A DNA stretch of 64,000 bases from Mycobacterium sp. (GTDB lineage: Bacteria; Actinomycetota; Actinomycetes; Mycobacteriales; Mycobacteriaceae). This document shows positions 43,516 to 52,259 of the stretch, piece by piece; within the stretch, counting starts at the first letter, position 1; the number at the start of each line of letters is the position of its first letter. The notes under the pieces were generated by a model, which was given only the letters and a program-made list of their open reading frames with translations, ran no database searches and was not told where the DNA came from. The stretch spans positions 1-64,000 of the forward strand of contig NZ_JAFBAR010000128.1 of NCBI RefSeq assembly GCF_019247635.1, read 5' to 3'. The translations under genes and the position numbers were made by a program.

Positions 43516-44202
43516 CTAGCGGCCGCACCGGCGAACGAGATACTGCCAGCCAGCGGTGATCTGGCTGTGGTTCCATACCTGGTCTCGTTTGAATCGTGTC
43601 TCGTCGGCGTCCGACCAGCGCGCGGGGCCGCCGGCGCTGGCGGCCAACAGCTCAGTGCGACACGCTTTTTCCAATAGGACTGACAACATCACGGCGGTGG
43701 GGGCGTCGGCGCCGACCGTCACCGCGCCGTGATTGGGCAGCAGGATCGCATTTGCGTCGCCCAGCGCGGCGGCCAATGATTGCCCGAGGCGGGGCGTGGC
43801 GATCAGCGCTCCCGTCTCAGTGAACCGCGGAATCTGCGGATAGGCGAACGGCACGCCATCGTGGGAGATCGGATGCAAATCGTGCTCGAGCGAAGCGAAA
43901 GCGTTCACCGCGGCGGCGTGTGTATGGACCACGCTGTTAACGTCCGTCCGGGCAGTCATGATCTCGGTGTGAATGGGAAATTCCAGATGCCGCTTGCCTT
44001 CCCCGTGCAGTACATTGCCCGCGCTGTCCACAAGGACCACCTTGTCGGCGTCAATCTCTTCGAAACCCCAACCGGCAGCCTTCATCCACACGCCTCGCCC
44101 GTCCGGATCGCGGACCGAAACATGTCCCCACACCATGTCGCTCAACCCAGCGACCGCGAGGACTCCGCTGGCCTGCACCACGATGTCTGCCGGAGTAACC
44201 AT
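43516..44202 (-). CDS. Class II aldolase/adducin family protein
   Basis: The 228-aa zinc-enzyme fold has metal-binding histidines in VVHTHAAAV and LLPNHGAVTVG and the GHVSVRD phosphate-site strand. Family members are retro-aldolases or decarboxylases on ketoacids or sugar phosphates. ATG at 44202. No clear partner in an operon. Confidence 0.88.
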   Translation of the reverse strand: MVTPADIVVQASGVLAVAGLSDMVWGHVSVRDPDGRGVWMKAAGWGFEEIDADKVVLVDSAGNVLHGEGKRHLEFPIHTEIMTARTDVNSVVHTHAAAVNAFASLEHDLHPISHDGVPFAYPQIPRFTETGALIATPRLGQSLAAALGDANAILLPNHGAVTVGADAPTAVMLSVLLEKACRTELLAASAGGPARWSDADETRFKRDQVWNHSQITAGWQYLVRRCGR

Positions 44203-44508
44203 GTGATTAACTGGTGGTAACTGCGAGCCGCTCGGAAGTCGTTGCCGCTAAGGCCTTTACGGTCACCTTCACGAAGTTGAGTCCGCTACGCAGAATCCGC
44301 GGAGCGATCTGGGCCCAACCCGACGCCGGTTTCTGGTCGGTGCGGAGCGGCAAAATGTCAAGCGTGCGACCGCCAGTGTGGTTTCGGTCTTGGTAGGAGC
44401 CGGAATGCACTCGTGATGCTGACATGCAGGGATGCTAGCTGACGGAGGGGCACGTATGGGGGAGTGTGCCACGCTCCGTGCGGTGGCAGCCGCCCGCGCC
44501 CAGACGGC
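44203..44508. other. 306-bp gap with one doubtful small frame
   Basis: A minus-strand frame 44207-44425 (72 aa, ends 5 bp before the aldolase start) has basic helices such as LNFVKVTVKALAATT but no clear ribosome site or family. No repeat, RNA or strong promoter was recognised here. Confidence 0.3.
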
Positions 44509-44988
44509 CTAGCGCGGATTGGCTTTCGCCAGCCGCATGCCCACCTCGTCGTGCGGCACGACATGCCCTTTATCGCAACAGATTTCGACGGTCGCGTCGG
44601 CACCGCAACCCAGATGGGTGAGCCGCAATGGGTTGCGATTCGGTATGTGGCGCAGCCCCCACTGAAACAGCGCGAAGACCACCGGCATCAGATCTTGGCC
44701 GGACTCGGTCAGCACGTACTCATCGCGGGTGCGCTGCCCGGGCTCGCGATACGGCCGTTTGGTCAACAAACCCAAGTCGACTAGTTCCGACAGCCGAGCC
44801 GAGGCGGCCGCCTTCGTGATGCCCACCCGTCGGGCGAAGTCGTCGAACCGGGTGGTGCCGTAATACGCCTCGCGCATGATCAGCATCGCGGACTTGGTGC
44901 CGATGAGCGCCAAGGTCTTCTCGATCAGGCACTCACCGACCGCCGACCACGCATCGCGGTCCTTGAGGGGGCCTTGTAGGACTGTCAC
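44509..44988 (-). CDS. HxlR family transcriptional regulator
   Basis: The 159-aa winged-helix protein has the HxlR layout: CLIEKTLALIGTKSAMLIMRE, then TRFDDFARRVGITKAAASARLSELVDLGLL. A C-terminal extension carries cysteines and histidines (LGCGADATVEICCDKGHVV), possibly a metal site. GTG at 44988 is preceded by GGAGGTGAT. Divergent from the thiolase gene, with a perfect palindrome between. Confidence 0.88.
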   Translation of the reverse strand: MTVLQGPLKDRDAWSAVGECLIEKTLALIGTKSAMLIMREAYYGTTRFDDFARRVGITKAAASARLSELVDLGLLTKRPYREPGQRTRDEYVLTESGQDLMPVVFALFQWGLRHIPNRNPLRLTHLGCGADATVEICCDKGHVVPHDEVGMRLAKANPR

Positions 44989-45019
44989 GCAGATCACCTC
45001 CGGTCTGGGTTGCTATCAG

Positions 45020-45046
45020 TATATCCAGGTGTTATAGCTGGATATA
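45020..45046. promoter_or_regulatory. Palindromic operator between hxlR-type gene and thiolase
   Basis: TATATCCAG (45020-45028) and CTGGATATA (45038-45046) are perfect 9-bp inverted arms with a 9-bp spacer, a size suited to a dimeric HxlR regulator. It lies 31 bp from the regulator start and 36 bp from the thiolase start. Confidence 0.65.
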
Positions 45047-45082
45047 GCTTTACATACCCAGCTACGGGCTCAAGGAGGAGCA

Positions 45083-46261
45083 ATGGGACATCGAGACGCC
45101 GTCATCGTGGGTGCGGTGCGTACCCCCGTCAGCAAGGGCAAGGCCAGTGGCGCCCTGCATGACGTGCTGCCCGCGGATCTCCTCGCTCACAGCCTGCGTG
45201 AACTGGTACAACGCACGGGGGTGGACCCGGGTCTGATCGACGACGTGATTGCCGGTGCCGTGACACAGGTGGGCGACCAGGCGGTCAACATTGCGCGTAA
45301 TGCCGCGCTGGGTGCCGGGTTCCCGGAATCGGTTCCCGGTACCACCGTCGACCGGCAGTGCGGCAGCAGCCAACAGGCCGTCAGTTTCGCCGCGCAGGGC
45401 GTCATCTCCGGCGCCTACGACGTGGTGGTGGCGGCCGGCGTGGAGTCGATGAGCCGGGTGCCCATGGGCACCTCGGTCCTGCCGGGCAGCAACCCGTTCG
45501 GCGAGGGCATGACGGACCGGTATCCCGAAGGGCTGGTGCCGCAGGGCATCAGCGCCGAGCTGATCGCCGCCCGGTGGGGCTTTTCTCGCACCGAACTCGA
45601 CGAGTTCTCCGCTGCCAGCCACGAAAAGGCCGCGCGGGCAACCAAAGAGGGCTTGTTCGACAACGAACTCGTCCCGATTGCCGGGCTGAGCGCCGACGAG
45701 ATCATCCGGCCCGGGACCACCGTGGAGACACTGGCCGCTCTCAATCCGGCGTTCTACAACCCGGCGGTGGCGGCCCGCTTCCCGCAGATCACTTGGCAGA
45801 TCACGCCGGGCAACTCGTCGCCGCTGTCCGACGGCAGCGCCGCTCTACTCATCACGAGCGGAGAGGCGGCCAGGAAGTTAGGGCTGCGGCCGCTGGCCCG
45901 GATTCACACCACTACCGTCGTCGGCTCGGACCCGCTGTACATGCTGACCGGCGTAATTCCGGCCACCGAGAAGGTGCTGCGACGCTCCGGCCTGAGCCTG
46001 GGCGACATCGATCTGTTCGAAGTCAACGAAGCGTTCGCTCCGGTCGTGCTGGCCTGGGCCCGTGACACGGGAGCGGACCTGGCCAGGACCAATGTCAACG
46101 GCGGCGCGATCGCGATCGGACATCCGTTGGGCGCCAGCGGTGTTCGCATCATGACCACGCTCGTCAACGCTCTTGAGCAGGGCGGCGGGCGGTACGGCCT
46201 GCAGACCATGTGCGAAGGCGGCGGAATGGCCAACGCGACCATCATCGAACGTCTGAACTAG
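45083..46261 (+). CDS. Acetyl-CoA acyltransferase (thiolase)
   Basis: The protein of 392 aa has the nucleophile cysteine in DRQCGSSQQAV, NEAFAPVVLA, GHPLGASG and a C-terminal cysteine in MCEGGGMA, so all catalytic residues are present. ATG at 45083 follows AAGGAGGAG. Stop overlaps the convergent SDR stop by 4 nt. Confidence 0.94.
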   Translation: MGHRDAVIVGAVRTPVSKGKASGALHDVLPADLLAHSLRELVQRTGVDPGLIDDVIAGAVTQVGDQAVNIARNAALGAGFPESVPGTTVDRQCGSSQQAVSFAAQGVISGAYDVVVAAGVESMSRVPMGTSVLPGSNPFGEGMTDRYPEGLVPQGISAELIAARWGFSRTELDEFSAASHEKAARATKEGLFDNELVPIAGLSADEIIRPGTTVETLAALNPAFYNPAVAARFPQITWQITPGNSSPLSDGSAALLITSGEAARKLGLRPLARIHTTTVVGSDPLYMLTGVIPATEKVLRRSGLSLGDIDLFEVNEAFAPVVLAWARDTGADLARTNVNGGAIAIGHPLGASGVRIMTTLVNALEQGGGRYGLQTMCEGGGMANATIIERLN

Positions 46262-47046
46262 AGGAGCCTGCGTACGACGCTCAGTGGCGCGAATCGAAGT
46301 ATCAGCGCCACTAATGCGTATGGCCACGTGGGGACGTAAGCCTTCGCCCGGCGCTTCTCGATCGCGGCGACGATGTTGCGGACACCGTCGGCAGTATCGA
46401 CCATCATCTTGTTGCCCTCCATGTGGGCGCTGATCTCACTGCGGATGAGTCCGGGGTAGATGACCGTGACATCCACGCCGGGAATGCGTTCACTTCGGAG
46501 TCCTTCGCCGAGCGAGGCGACAGCGGCCTTAGACGCGGCGTAGACCGCTCGAAAATCGCGAAAGCCACGCAGTGCGATCATCGAGGAGATCAGCACTAGC
46601 TGCCCGTGTCCCTGCTTGCGAAAGATCTCCAGTGCGGCCTCGCACTGCGCCAGGGCACCGAGGACGTTGGTGTGGATAATGTCGTAATTGGCTTGAGCGT
46701 TTCCGGTCCCGATCGCAGTGCCCTTACTGATACCGGCGTTAACGACAACACGGTCGATCGAACCGAAGCTCTCGGCGAAGCGGTGAAACACCGTGTTGAC
46801 CGCTTCGGCGTCAGTGACATCGAGAGAAGAGGTTTGTACGAGCCGACCTGTGCTGCTGTGGATTTCGTCGGCCAGCACGGCCAGCCGCTCGGTGCGCCGG
46901 GCACAGAGGCCCAGGTCGTAGCCGCGGACGGCGAACTGGCGGGCCATTTCCGCGCCGAGGCCCGAACTCGCGCCGGTGATCACGATGACGCCACGCGCTG
47001 GTGGTGTCCTCAACTCCTGAGGACCGTTCGCTGACCCGTTCGACAT
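46258..47046 (-). CDS. Short-chain dehydrogenase/reductase
   Basis: The 262-aa SDR has TGASSGLG, VVNAG and YAASK (catalytic Tyr/Lys), with a hydrophobic C-terminal helix (YALVALILRFAPLSVV) that may associate with membrane. Divergent from a TetR regulator, separated by twin palindromes; probably its target. Confidence 0.9.
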   Translation of the reverse strand: MSNGSANGPQELRTPPARGVIVITGASSGLGAEMARQFAVRGYDLGLCARRTERLAVLADEIHSSTGRLVQTSSLDVTDAEAVNTVFHRFAESFGSIDRVVVNAGISKGTAIGTGNAQANYDIIHTNVLGALAQCEAALEIFRKQGHGQLVLISSMIALRGFRDFRAVYAASKAAVASLGEGLRSERIPGVDVTVIYPGLIRSEISAHMEGNKMMVDTADGVRNIVAAIEKRRAKAYVPTWPYALVALILRFAPLSVVRRLL

Positions 47047-47116
47047 TTCCGATCTCCTCGCTCTGGGGAGCTGTGTTGCCCGCCCCTCGATAGCTACCTG
47101 CGCTAAGCTGAATAAT

Positions 47117-47170
47117 CGGAGTAACGACTCCGGTTGCCCTTACCCCGACTATACGGAGTTTGCACTCCGT
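47117..47170. promoter_or_regulatory. Twin TetR-type operators
   Basis: CGGAGT-AACG-ACTCCG (47117-47132) and ACGGAGT-TTGC-ACTCCGT (47153-47170) are perfect palindromes of the same sequence, centres 37 bp apart, in the SDR/TetR divergent gap. A strong candidate binding site pair for the TetR protein at 47196. Confidence 0.75.
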
Positions 47171-47195
47171 TTTGTCAACTGTTAGGCGGTGAAAG

Positions 47196-47768
47196 ATGGC
47201 ACAGGCCGCTCGGCCTTTGCGCGCCGACGCGGCCCGCAATCGTCAGCGCGTGCTCGACGTTGCCTACGAAACCTTTGCAAGCGAAGGCTTGTCGGTGCCT
47301 GTCGATGAGATTGCTCGGCGTGCTGGCGTCGGCCCAGGCACTCTCTATCGACATTTTCCGTCTAAAGAAGACCTGGTCCGGGCGATCATCACCGACCGGC
47401 TCAAGCACGTCATCGAAGAAGGGCGTGCGCTGCTGCAGACCGGCGACCCAGGCGAGGCGTTGTTCACTTTTCTGCGCTCACTATTGTTCGAGTGGGGTGC
47501 CGCCGATGTCGCACTCAAGGTCGCTGTCGCCGACTCTGAGATCAAGATCAGGACCAAGGAGGTTCGCGACCCGTTCCTCAGCCTCATTAACGAATTGCTA
47601 AGCGCCGCAAAACAAGCAGGCACTGTCCGAGCCGATGTCAATGCCACGCAGGTAAAGACGCTGATAGTCGGATGCCAAACTATGCACAGCTACAACGCCA
47701 AAGCCTCCAGCCAGGCCATCGCCGTTGTCTTCGACGGCCTCCGCACGCCATCGCCCCCGAATCCCTGA
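47196..47768 (+). CDS. TetR family transcriptional regulator
   Basis: The 190-aa protein has an N-terminal HTH: RQRVLDVAYETFASEGLSVP, then RRAGVGPGTLYRHFPSKEDLV. The C-terminal domain resembles TetR_C members that sense small hydrophobic ligands. ATG at 47196; expected to repress itself and the divergent SDR through the twin palindromes. Confidence 0.92.
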   Translation: MAQAARPLRADAARNRQRVLDVAYETFASEGLSVPVDEIARRAGVGPGTLYRHFPSKEDLVRAIITDRLKHVIEEGRALLQTGDPGEALFTFLRSLLFEWGAADVALKVAVADSEIKIRTKEVRDPFLSLINELLSAAKQAGTVRADVNATQVKTLIVGCQTMHSYNAKASSQAIAVVFDGLRTPSPPNP

Positions 47769-47895
47769 AAGAGGCTGGACCGCCTCACTGCCACGTCGTG
47801 GTTGTAACGCCTGTCGCGCTCGCGTGAGGCGCAGTGCTGGCGGCTAGAGGGGCACCGCCCACCCCCTGGCGCACGCGCTTCGCCCGGCAATGCCG

Positions 47896-48801
47896 CTACT
47901 CAGTCGCCGCCGTTGGAGTCTCCTTGCCAGCGGGAGACGGGTTCTCACCCGCGTGCTCGGTGACACTCCAACTGGACAGGATGGTCAAAGCCTGCGCGGA
48001 GGGCGTATTCGGTTCTGCCGTGTATCCGACGAGCCGCAGCCCCGGTGCCGCAGTGACTTCGAAGACGTTGTAGGTCAACGTTAGGCGGCCGAACTCAGGA
48101 TGGTTGAACCGCTTCGTCCCATGCCGGTGGGCGGTGACATTGTGGGCTGCCCAGCGAGTGCGGAACTCAGTGCTTTGGGTGGCGAGCTCCCCGACGATTT
48201 GAGTTATCGCAGTCGAGTGAGGCGCACGAACCGCCTCCGCCTGTAGCAGCCCGACTGCCTCGTCTGCCATCGAGGTCCAGTCTGGGAACACCTGTGCGGC
48301 AGTGGAATCGAAGAAGATGAATCTTGCTAAGTTGGGCCGTCCGACCACCCTGTCGTATACGGGTGCATACAGTGCTCGGCCCAGCGGATTGGCGGCGAGG
48401 ATGTCAAGGTTCCCGTCCATCACGATGGCGGGTGATGTGGTCATCCCGTCGATGAGCGCCTGAACCCCGTCGGGCACCTTCTGCACCGCTCCACGCTTGG
48501 TCCGTGATGACGTGCGCGTTTCAATTAAGGCGCGGACGAGGTCGAAAAAGCGGGCCGTTTCGTCCTCGGAGAGTCGCAGCGCCCTACTGACCGCGTGCAG
48601 TACGTCGTCAGAGACGCCGGTGACGTTGCCGCGCTCGATCTGCGTGTAGTACTCGGTACTGACTCCAGCTAGTTGAGCGGCCTCCTCACGCCGCAAGCCA
48701 GGGACCCTGCGTCGCACGCCGGGGCTTAGTCCGGCCTGCTCGGGCGTGATTCTCGCTCGGCGGCTCATCAGGAACTCTCTGATGTCCTTCGCGATGTCCA
48801 T
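47896..48801 (-). CDS. XRE family regulator with MmyB-like ligand-binding domain
   Basis: The 301-aa protein has an N-terminal HTH (RREEAAQLAGVSTEYYTQIERG, about residues 38-60) and a C-terminal MmyB/MLTR-type PAS-like domain (residues about 110-280, NLDILAANPLGRALY). ATG at 48799-48801 is chosen; ten extra upstream codons lack family similarity. Divergent from a hydrolase that it probably controls, the common arrangement for this family. Confidence 0.9.
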   Translation of the reverse strand: MDIAKDIREFLMSRRARITPEQAGLSPGVRRRVPGLRREEAAQLAGVSTEYYTQIERGNVTGVSDDVLHAVSRALRLSEDETARFFDLVRALIETRTSSRTKRGAVQKVPDGVQALIDGMTTSPAIVMDGNLDILAANPLGRALYAPVYDRVVGRPNLARFIFFDSTAAQVFPDWTSMADEAVGLLQAEAVRAPHSTAITQIVGELATQSTEFRTRWAAHNVTAHRHGTKRFNHPEFGRLTLTYNVFEVTAAPGLRLVGYTAEPNTPSAQALTILSSWSVTEHAGENPSPAGKETPTAATE

Positions 48802-48943
48802 GCCCCAACAGTAGGAAAGACCGCGCCTCATGGGGAGGGAGTGCGGGTACCCCCTATAACCAGCGTCTCCCCAACATCGAGGGCCGGATCGTAGCGTCGA
48901 GGTATCGGCACAGCCGTCCTATCCCGAAAGTGAGGTCATCACC

Positions 48944-49861
48944 GTGCCCAACGAAGACCAGGCCCAGGAAGCATTCGACAACTTCGTCCAGTTATGGACC
49001 ACCGGCACCACAGCGGGCCGTCGCGCACCCATCTACCGACGCCCCGATGAAGTTGGTTTGGAGTACGAAGACGTGGTGTTCCCGTCGCTGGATGGCGTCC
49101 CTCTGGAGGGATGGTTCATCTCCGCCGACTCCGACAAGCTCATCATTCACAACCACTTTCTGCCTGGTAACCGCTACGGCTACCCCGGTCACCTACCTGA
49201 GTTCGGCGGTCTCGGTGGATTCGAAGTGAACTTCCTGCCCGAGTACAAGGCACTGCACGACGCCGGATACAACGTGCTGGCCTACGACATCCGCAACCAC
49301 GGCATGAGCGGCCAAGGCAACGGGGGAATCGCCGGCATCGGTCTCACCGAATACCGCGATGTCATCGGATCGCTGCGCTACGCCGCCAACCGACCCGACA
49401 CGAAGGGCATGAAAAAAGCACTGCTGTCGGTGTGCCTCGGCGCGGACTCCACCGCCGTCGCCTGGTCCAAGCACCCTGAGGAGTTCTCAGAGATTCAGGC
49501 CATGGTCATGCTGCAACCCGTCTCCGGCAAATACATTGTCGAGGAGTTCGTCAAAGGCATCGGCATGGACGACGGCTATGAGAAGTTCGACCAAGCCGTC
49601 CACGAAAGGACCGGATTCCACCTCTCCGAGCAATCACCGCTCGAACACGTCAAGGCCGTCACCGTGCCCACACTGGTCGCCCAGGTCCACGACGACACCA
49701 TGACGCGACCACAAGACGTCCAAGACATTTACGACGCCATTCCCGTCGCGGAAAAGAGCCTGTATTGGATCAAGGGCACCGACCGGCGATTCGACGGCTA
49801 CAACTTCTTTGGTGTCCATCCCGAGTTGCCTATTGAGTGGTTCGACAAGCACGTCCACTGA
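48944..49861 (+). CDS. Alpha/beta hydrolase with cysteine at the nucleophile elbow
   Basis: The 305-aa protein has strand-turn features of the fold (VLAYDIRNHGMSGQGN, oxyanion region NHFLPGN) and a nucleophile elbow reading SVCLGAD, in which Cys replaces the usual Ser, as in dienelactone hydrolases. Acid candidate in QVHDDTMT. GTG at 48944 follows AAAGTGAGG. Divergent from the MmyB-like regulator. Confidence 0.83.
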   Translation: MPNEDQAQEAFDNFVQLWTTGTTAGRRAPIYRRPDEVGLEYEDVVFPSLDGVPLEGWFISADSDKLIIHNHFLPGNRYGYPGHLPEFGGLGGFEVNFLPEYKALHDAGYNVLAYDIRNHGMSGQGNGGIAGIGLTEYRDVIGSLRYAANRPDTKGMKKALLSVCLGADSTAVAWSKHPEEFSEIQAMVMLQPVSGKYIVEEFVKGIGMDDGYEKFDQAVHERTGFHLSEQSPLEHVKAVTVPTLVAQVHDDTMTRPQDVQDIYDAIPVAEKSLYWIKGTDRRFDGYNFFGVHPELPIEWFDKHVH

Positions 49862-49920
49862 GGGCTACGGAGAGGCGACCCGCTTGCGCCCCAAGTCAAC
49901 TGACCGCTGGGGCACGCGGG

Positions 49921-50262
49921 TCACTCGCCGTCGCTCGCCTCCGCCAGCACCCGATACACCGTGGCACGGCTGACGCCGAGCGCCGCAGCGATGGTGGTGG
50001 CCGACTCACCGTTGTCATGCATACGACGAGCCAATGCAGACTTGTCATCGGACAATGCCTTCGGGCGACCGATGGACTGTCCGCGTGCTCGCCGTGCGTC
50101 CCGCGCTGCGGTGCGCCGCTCTTTGCCGAGTTCTAGCTCAAGCTCAGCGAGACTTGCGAGAACGCCAGCGACCATGCGACCCGAAGCGTTCGATGTGTCG
50201 ATGCCTTCGCGCAGCGAACGCAAGACGATTCCGCGCTCCCCCAGGTCGCGAATGGTCGTCAT
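49921..50262 (-). pseudogene. Truncated serine recombinase (resolvase/invertase) remnant
   Basis: The 113 C-terminal residues match Tn3-type resolvases: TTIRDLGERGIVLRSLREGI, GRMVAGVLASLAELEL, then the HTH ATTIAAALGVSRATVYRVLA. The N-terminal catalytic part with the active serine (Y-A-R-V-S) is absent; the upstream 50263-50533 sequence holds no continuation. Likely a decayed transposon or genomic-island relic. Confidence 0.8.
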
Positions 50263-50533
50263 CACCTCGGCGGCATTGCGGTACACGCAACAGCGAACCG
50301 GCAATCGACACCGCTTGCTGCCGAACCCAACGTCCGTATCGGTCCAGCCCACGAACCTGCACAGCTTCACGAATCCTAAAGATCGGCGAAGATATGCGGA
50401 CAGGAAAGCTGTAGATCGGGTCCCCCGACTGGGCTCGCGGTTGGTGGCACGGGCTGGCGCAGGCCGTGATCTGCGGATCTGCTTCTCTCGTGGCTTTGGG
50501 GCAGGTTCGTTCCGAGAACCGGACTCAGGGAAG

Positions 50534-52180
50534 TTAGCCGGTCTCGGCCTGCTCGCGCGCCCACCGGTAGTCGGCCTTACCCGACGGGCTGCGCTCGATG
50601 AGCGGACGGAACACGACAGCTTTGGGAAGTTTGTAGCGCGCCAACGACTTTGCGGCATGTGCGACCAACTCGTCGGCGTCGGCGCTGGCGCCCTCGGCGA
50701 GCGCGACGATGGCGACGACCTCCTGGCCCCACCGCTCGCTCGGCCGTCCGGCAACTACCACGTCGACCACCGCAGGGTGTGATGCCAGCGCGCTTTCGAC
50801 CTCCTCGGCGAAAACCTTTTCGCCGCCGGAGTTGATGGTCACCGAGTCGCGCCCGAGCAACTCGATGCAGCCGTCGTCGCGGTGGCGTGCCCGGTCGCCG
50901 GGCACCGCGTACCGCACGCCGTCGATGACCGGGAATGTCTTGGCGGTCTTGGCCGCGTCGCCCTTGTATCCGAGCGGCACGTAGCCGCGTTGCACCAGCC
51001 AGCCGAGGCCGTCGTGCCCCGGCGGCAATATGGTGGTCAGGTCCTCGGCGGCGACGAAGGTGTCCGGTCCGGCGTTGAACGTCCCGGTTGACACCCCCGC
51101 TGACGTCGACAGGTGGTGCATCTGCGCGCCAGTCTCCGAGGAGCCCACTCCGTCGGCGACGACGGCGCCGGGCAGGACCTCGATCACGCGCTGCTTGACG
51201 AACGGGGTCAACGGGGCGCCGCCATTGGCGACCACCGCCAGCGACGACACGTCGGCTGTTCCCTGCTCGATGGCGGTGATCAGGGGCCGCGCCATCGCGT
51301 CGCCGACCACCGTCACCGCCAGAACCCGCTCGCGCTCGATGGTGCGCACGACGTCGTCGGCGTCCAAGTGATCAACCACGGAAGGGAAGACGATGGTCTG
51401 CCCGGTGCTCATCCCGGTCATCACGGCCCACTGGGCGGCGCCGTGGATGAGTGGCGGCAACACCATCAACTTGGTGCCCGGGCCGGCGGTGACCCGCGTC
51501 GCGATCTCGTCGATGGAACCGACGGGCTCGCCGGTGTAGAGATCGCGCCCGCCAAAGGACGTCATGAAGATGTCATGCTGGCGCCACAGCACACCCTTCG
51601 GCATTCCCGTCGTGCCGCCGGTGTAGAGCACGTACAAGTCGTCGGGAGAGTGCTTGACCGGCGGTGGTTCGGCTGGAGCCGTGGCCAGGGCACTCTCGTA
51701 ATCGACTGCACCGTACAACAATTCGTTACCCGAGTCGTCGGCGATCTGAATCAGGACACGCAGCTGGGGGAGGTCGGGCAGCACCTCGGCCACCCGGGGC
51801 GCGAACGCGGCGTGGTAGACCAGCGCGGTCGCTCCTGAATCGGCGAGTAGATAGTGCAGTTCGTTCTTGACGTAGCGGAAGTTGACGTTGAATGGCGCGA
51901 CCCGCGCGGCGAAGGAGCCGAGCAGCGTTTCGACGAACTCGTTTCCGTTGTAGGCATAGACGCCGAGCAGATCCTGGCCGGCTTCGTGGCCGGGCAGGGC
52001 GGAACGTTCGATGTGGCAACCCAGCCCGCGCGAGTGCAGATAGGCGGCGAGGCGGTTCGATCGCTCGACGATCTGGGCGTAGGTGTAGCGCCGGTCACCC
52101 TGGATGATGAATTCCCTGTCGCCGATCGCAGCCGCGACAGCCTGCGCGACTGCGGGGACCGTGAATTCCGTTGTGGACAA
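50534..52180 (-). CDS. Acyl-CoA synthetase, FadD19-like
   Basis: The product of 548 aa has LYTGGTTGMPKGVLWRQ, GDRARHRDDGCIELLGRD, NSGGEKVFAEEVES and SGKADYRWARE. It belongs to the same subgroup as the ligase at 34692. Start is TTG at 52180 with GGAAGGAA upstream; a longer frame to 52222 runs into a hairpin. Likely activates a steroid- or isoprenoid-derived acid. Confidence 0.92.
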   Translation of the reverse strand: MSTTEFTVPAVAQAVAAAIGDREFIIQGDRRYTYAQIVERSNRLAAYLHSRGLGCHIERSALPGHEAGQDLLGVYAYNGNEFVETLLGSFAARVAPFNVNFRYVKNELHYLLADSGATALVYHAAFAPRVAEVLPDLPQLRVLIQIADDSGNELLYGAVDYESALATAPAEPPPVKHSPDDLYVLYTGGTTGMPKGVLWRQHDIFMTSFGGRDLYTGEPVGSIDEIATRVTAGPGTKLMVLPPLIHGAAQWAVMTGMSTGQTIVFPSVVDHLDADDVVRTIERERVLAVTVVGDAMARPLITAIEQGTADVSSLAVVANGGAPLTPFVKQRVIEVLPGAVVADGVGSSETGAQMHHLSTSAGVSTGTFNAGPDTFVAAEDLTTILPPGHDGLGWLVQRGYVPLGYKGDAAKTAKTFPVIDGVRYAVPGDRARHRDDGCIELLGRDSVTINSGGEKVFAEEVESALASHPAVVDVVVAGRPSERWGQEVVAIVALAEGASADADELVAHAAKSLARYKLPKAVVFRPLIERSPSGKADYRWAREQAETG

Positions 52181-52198
52181 GGTCAATTCCTTCCCGTC

Positions 52199-52253
52199 GA
52201 GCAGACACAAAATCGCGGCCACGAGCCTCTTCAGTGCGAATTTGCGTCTGCTC
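52199..52253. terminator. Hairpin of the GAGCAGACGCAAAA family
   Basis: Arms 52199-52216 and 52236-52253 pair at 16 of 18 positions (right arm complement GAGCAGACGCAAATTCGC). Sits between the thioesterase stop and the fadD start, both on the minus strand, as a likely terminator of the upstream unit. Related to 15671-15726. Confidence 0.65.
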
Positions 52254-52259
52254 GCGCCG

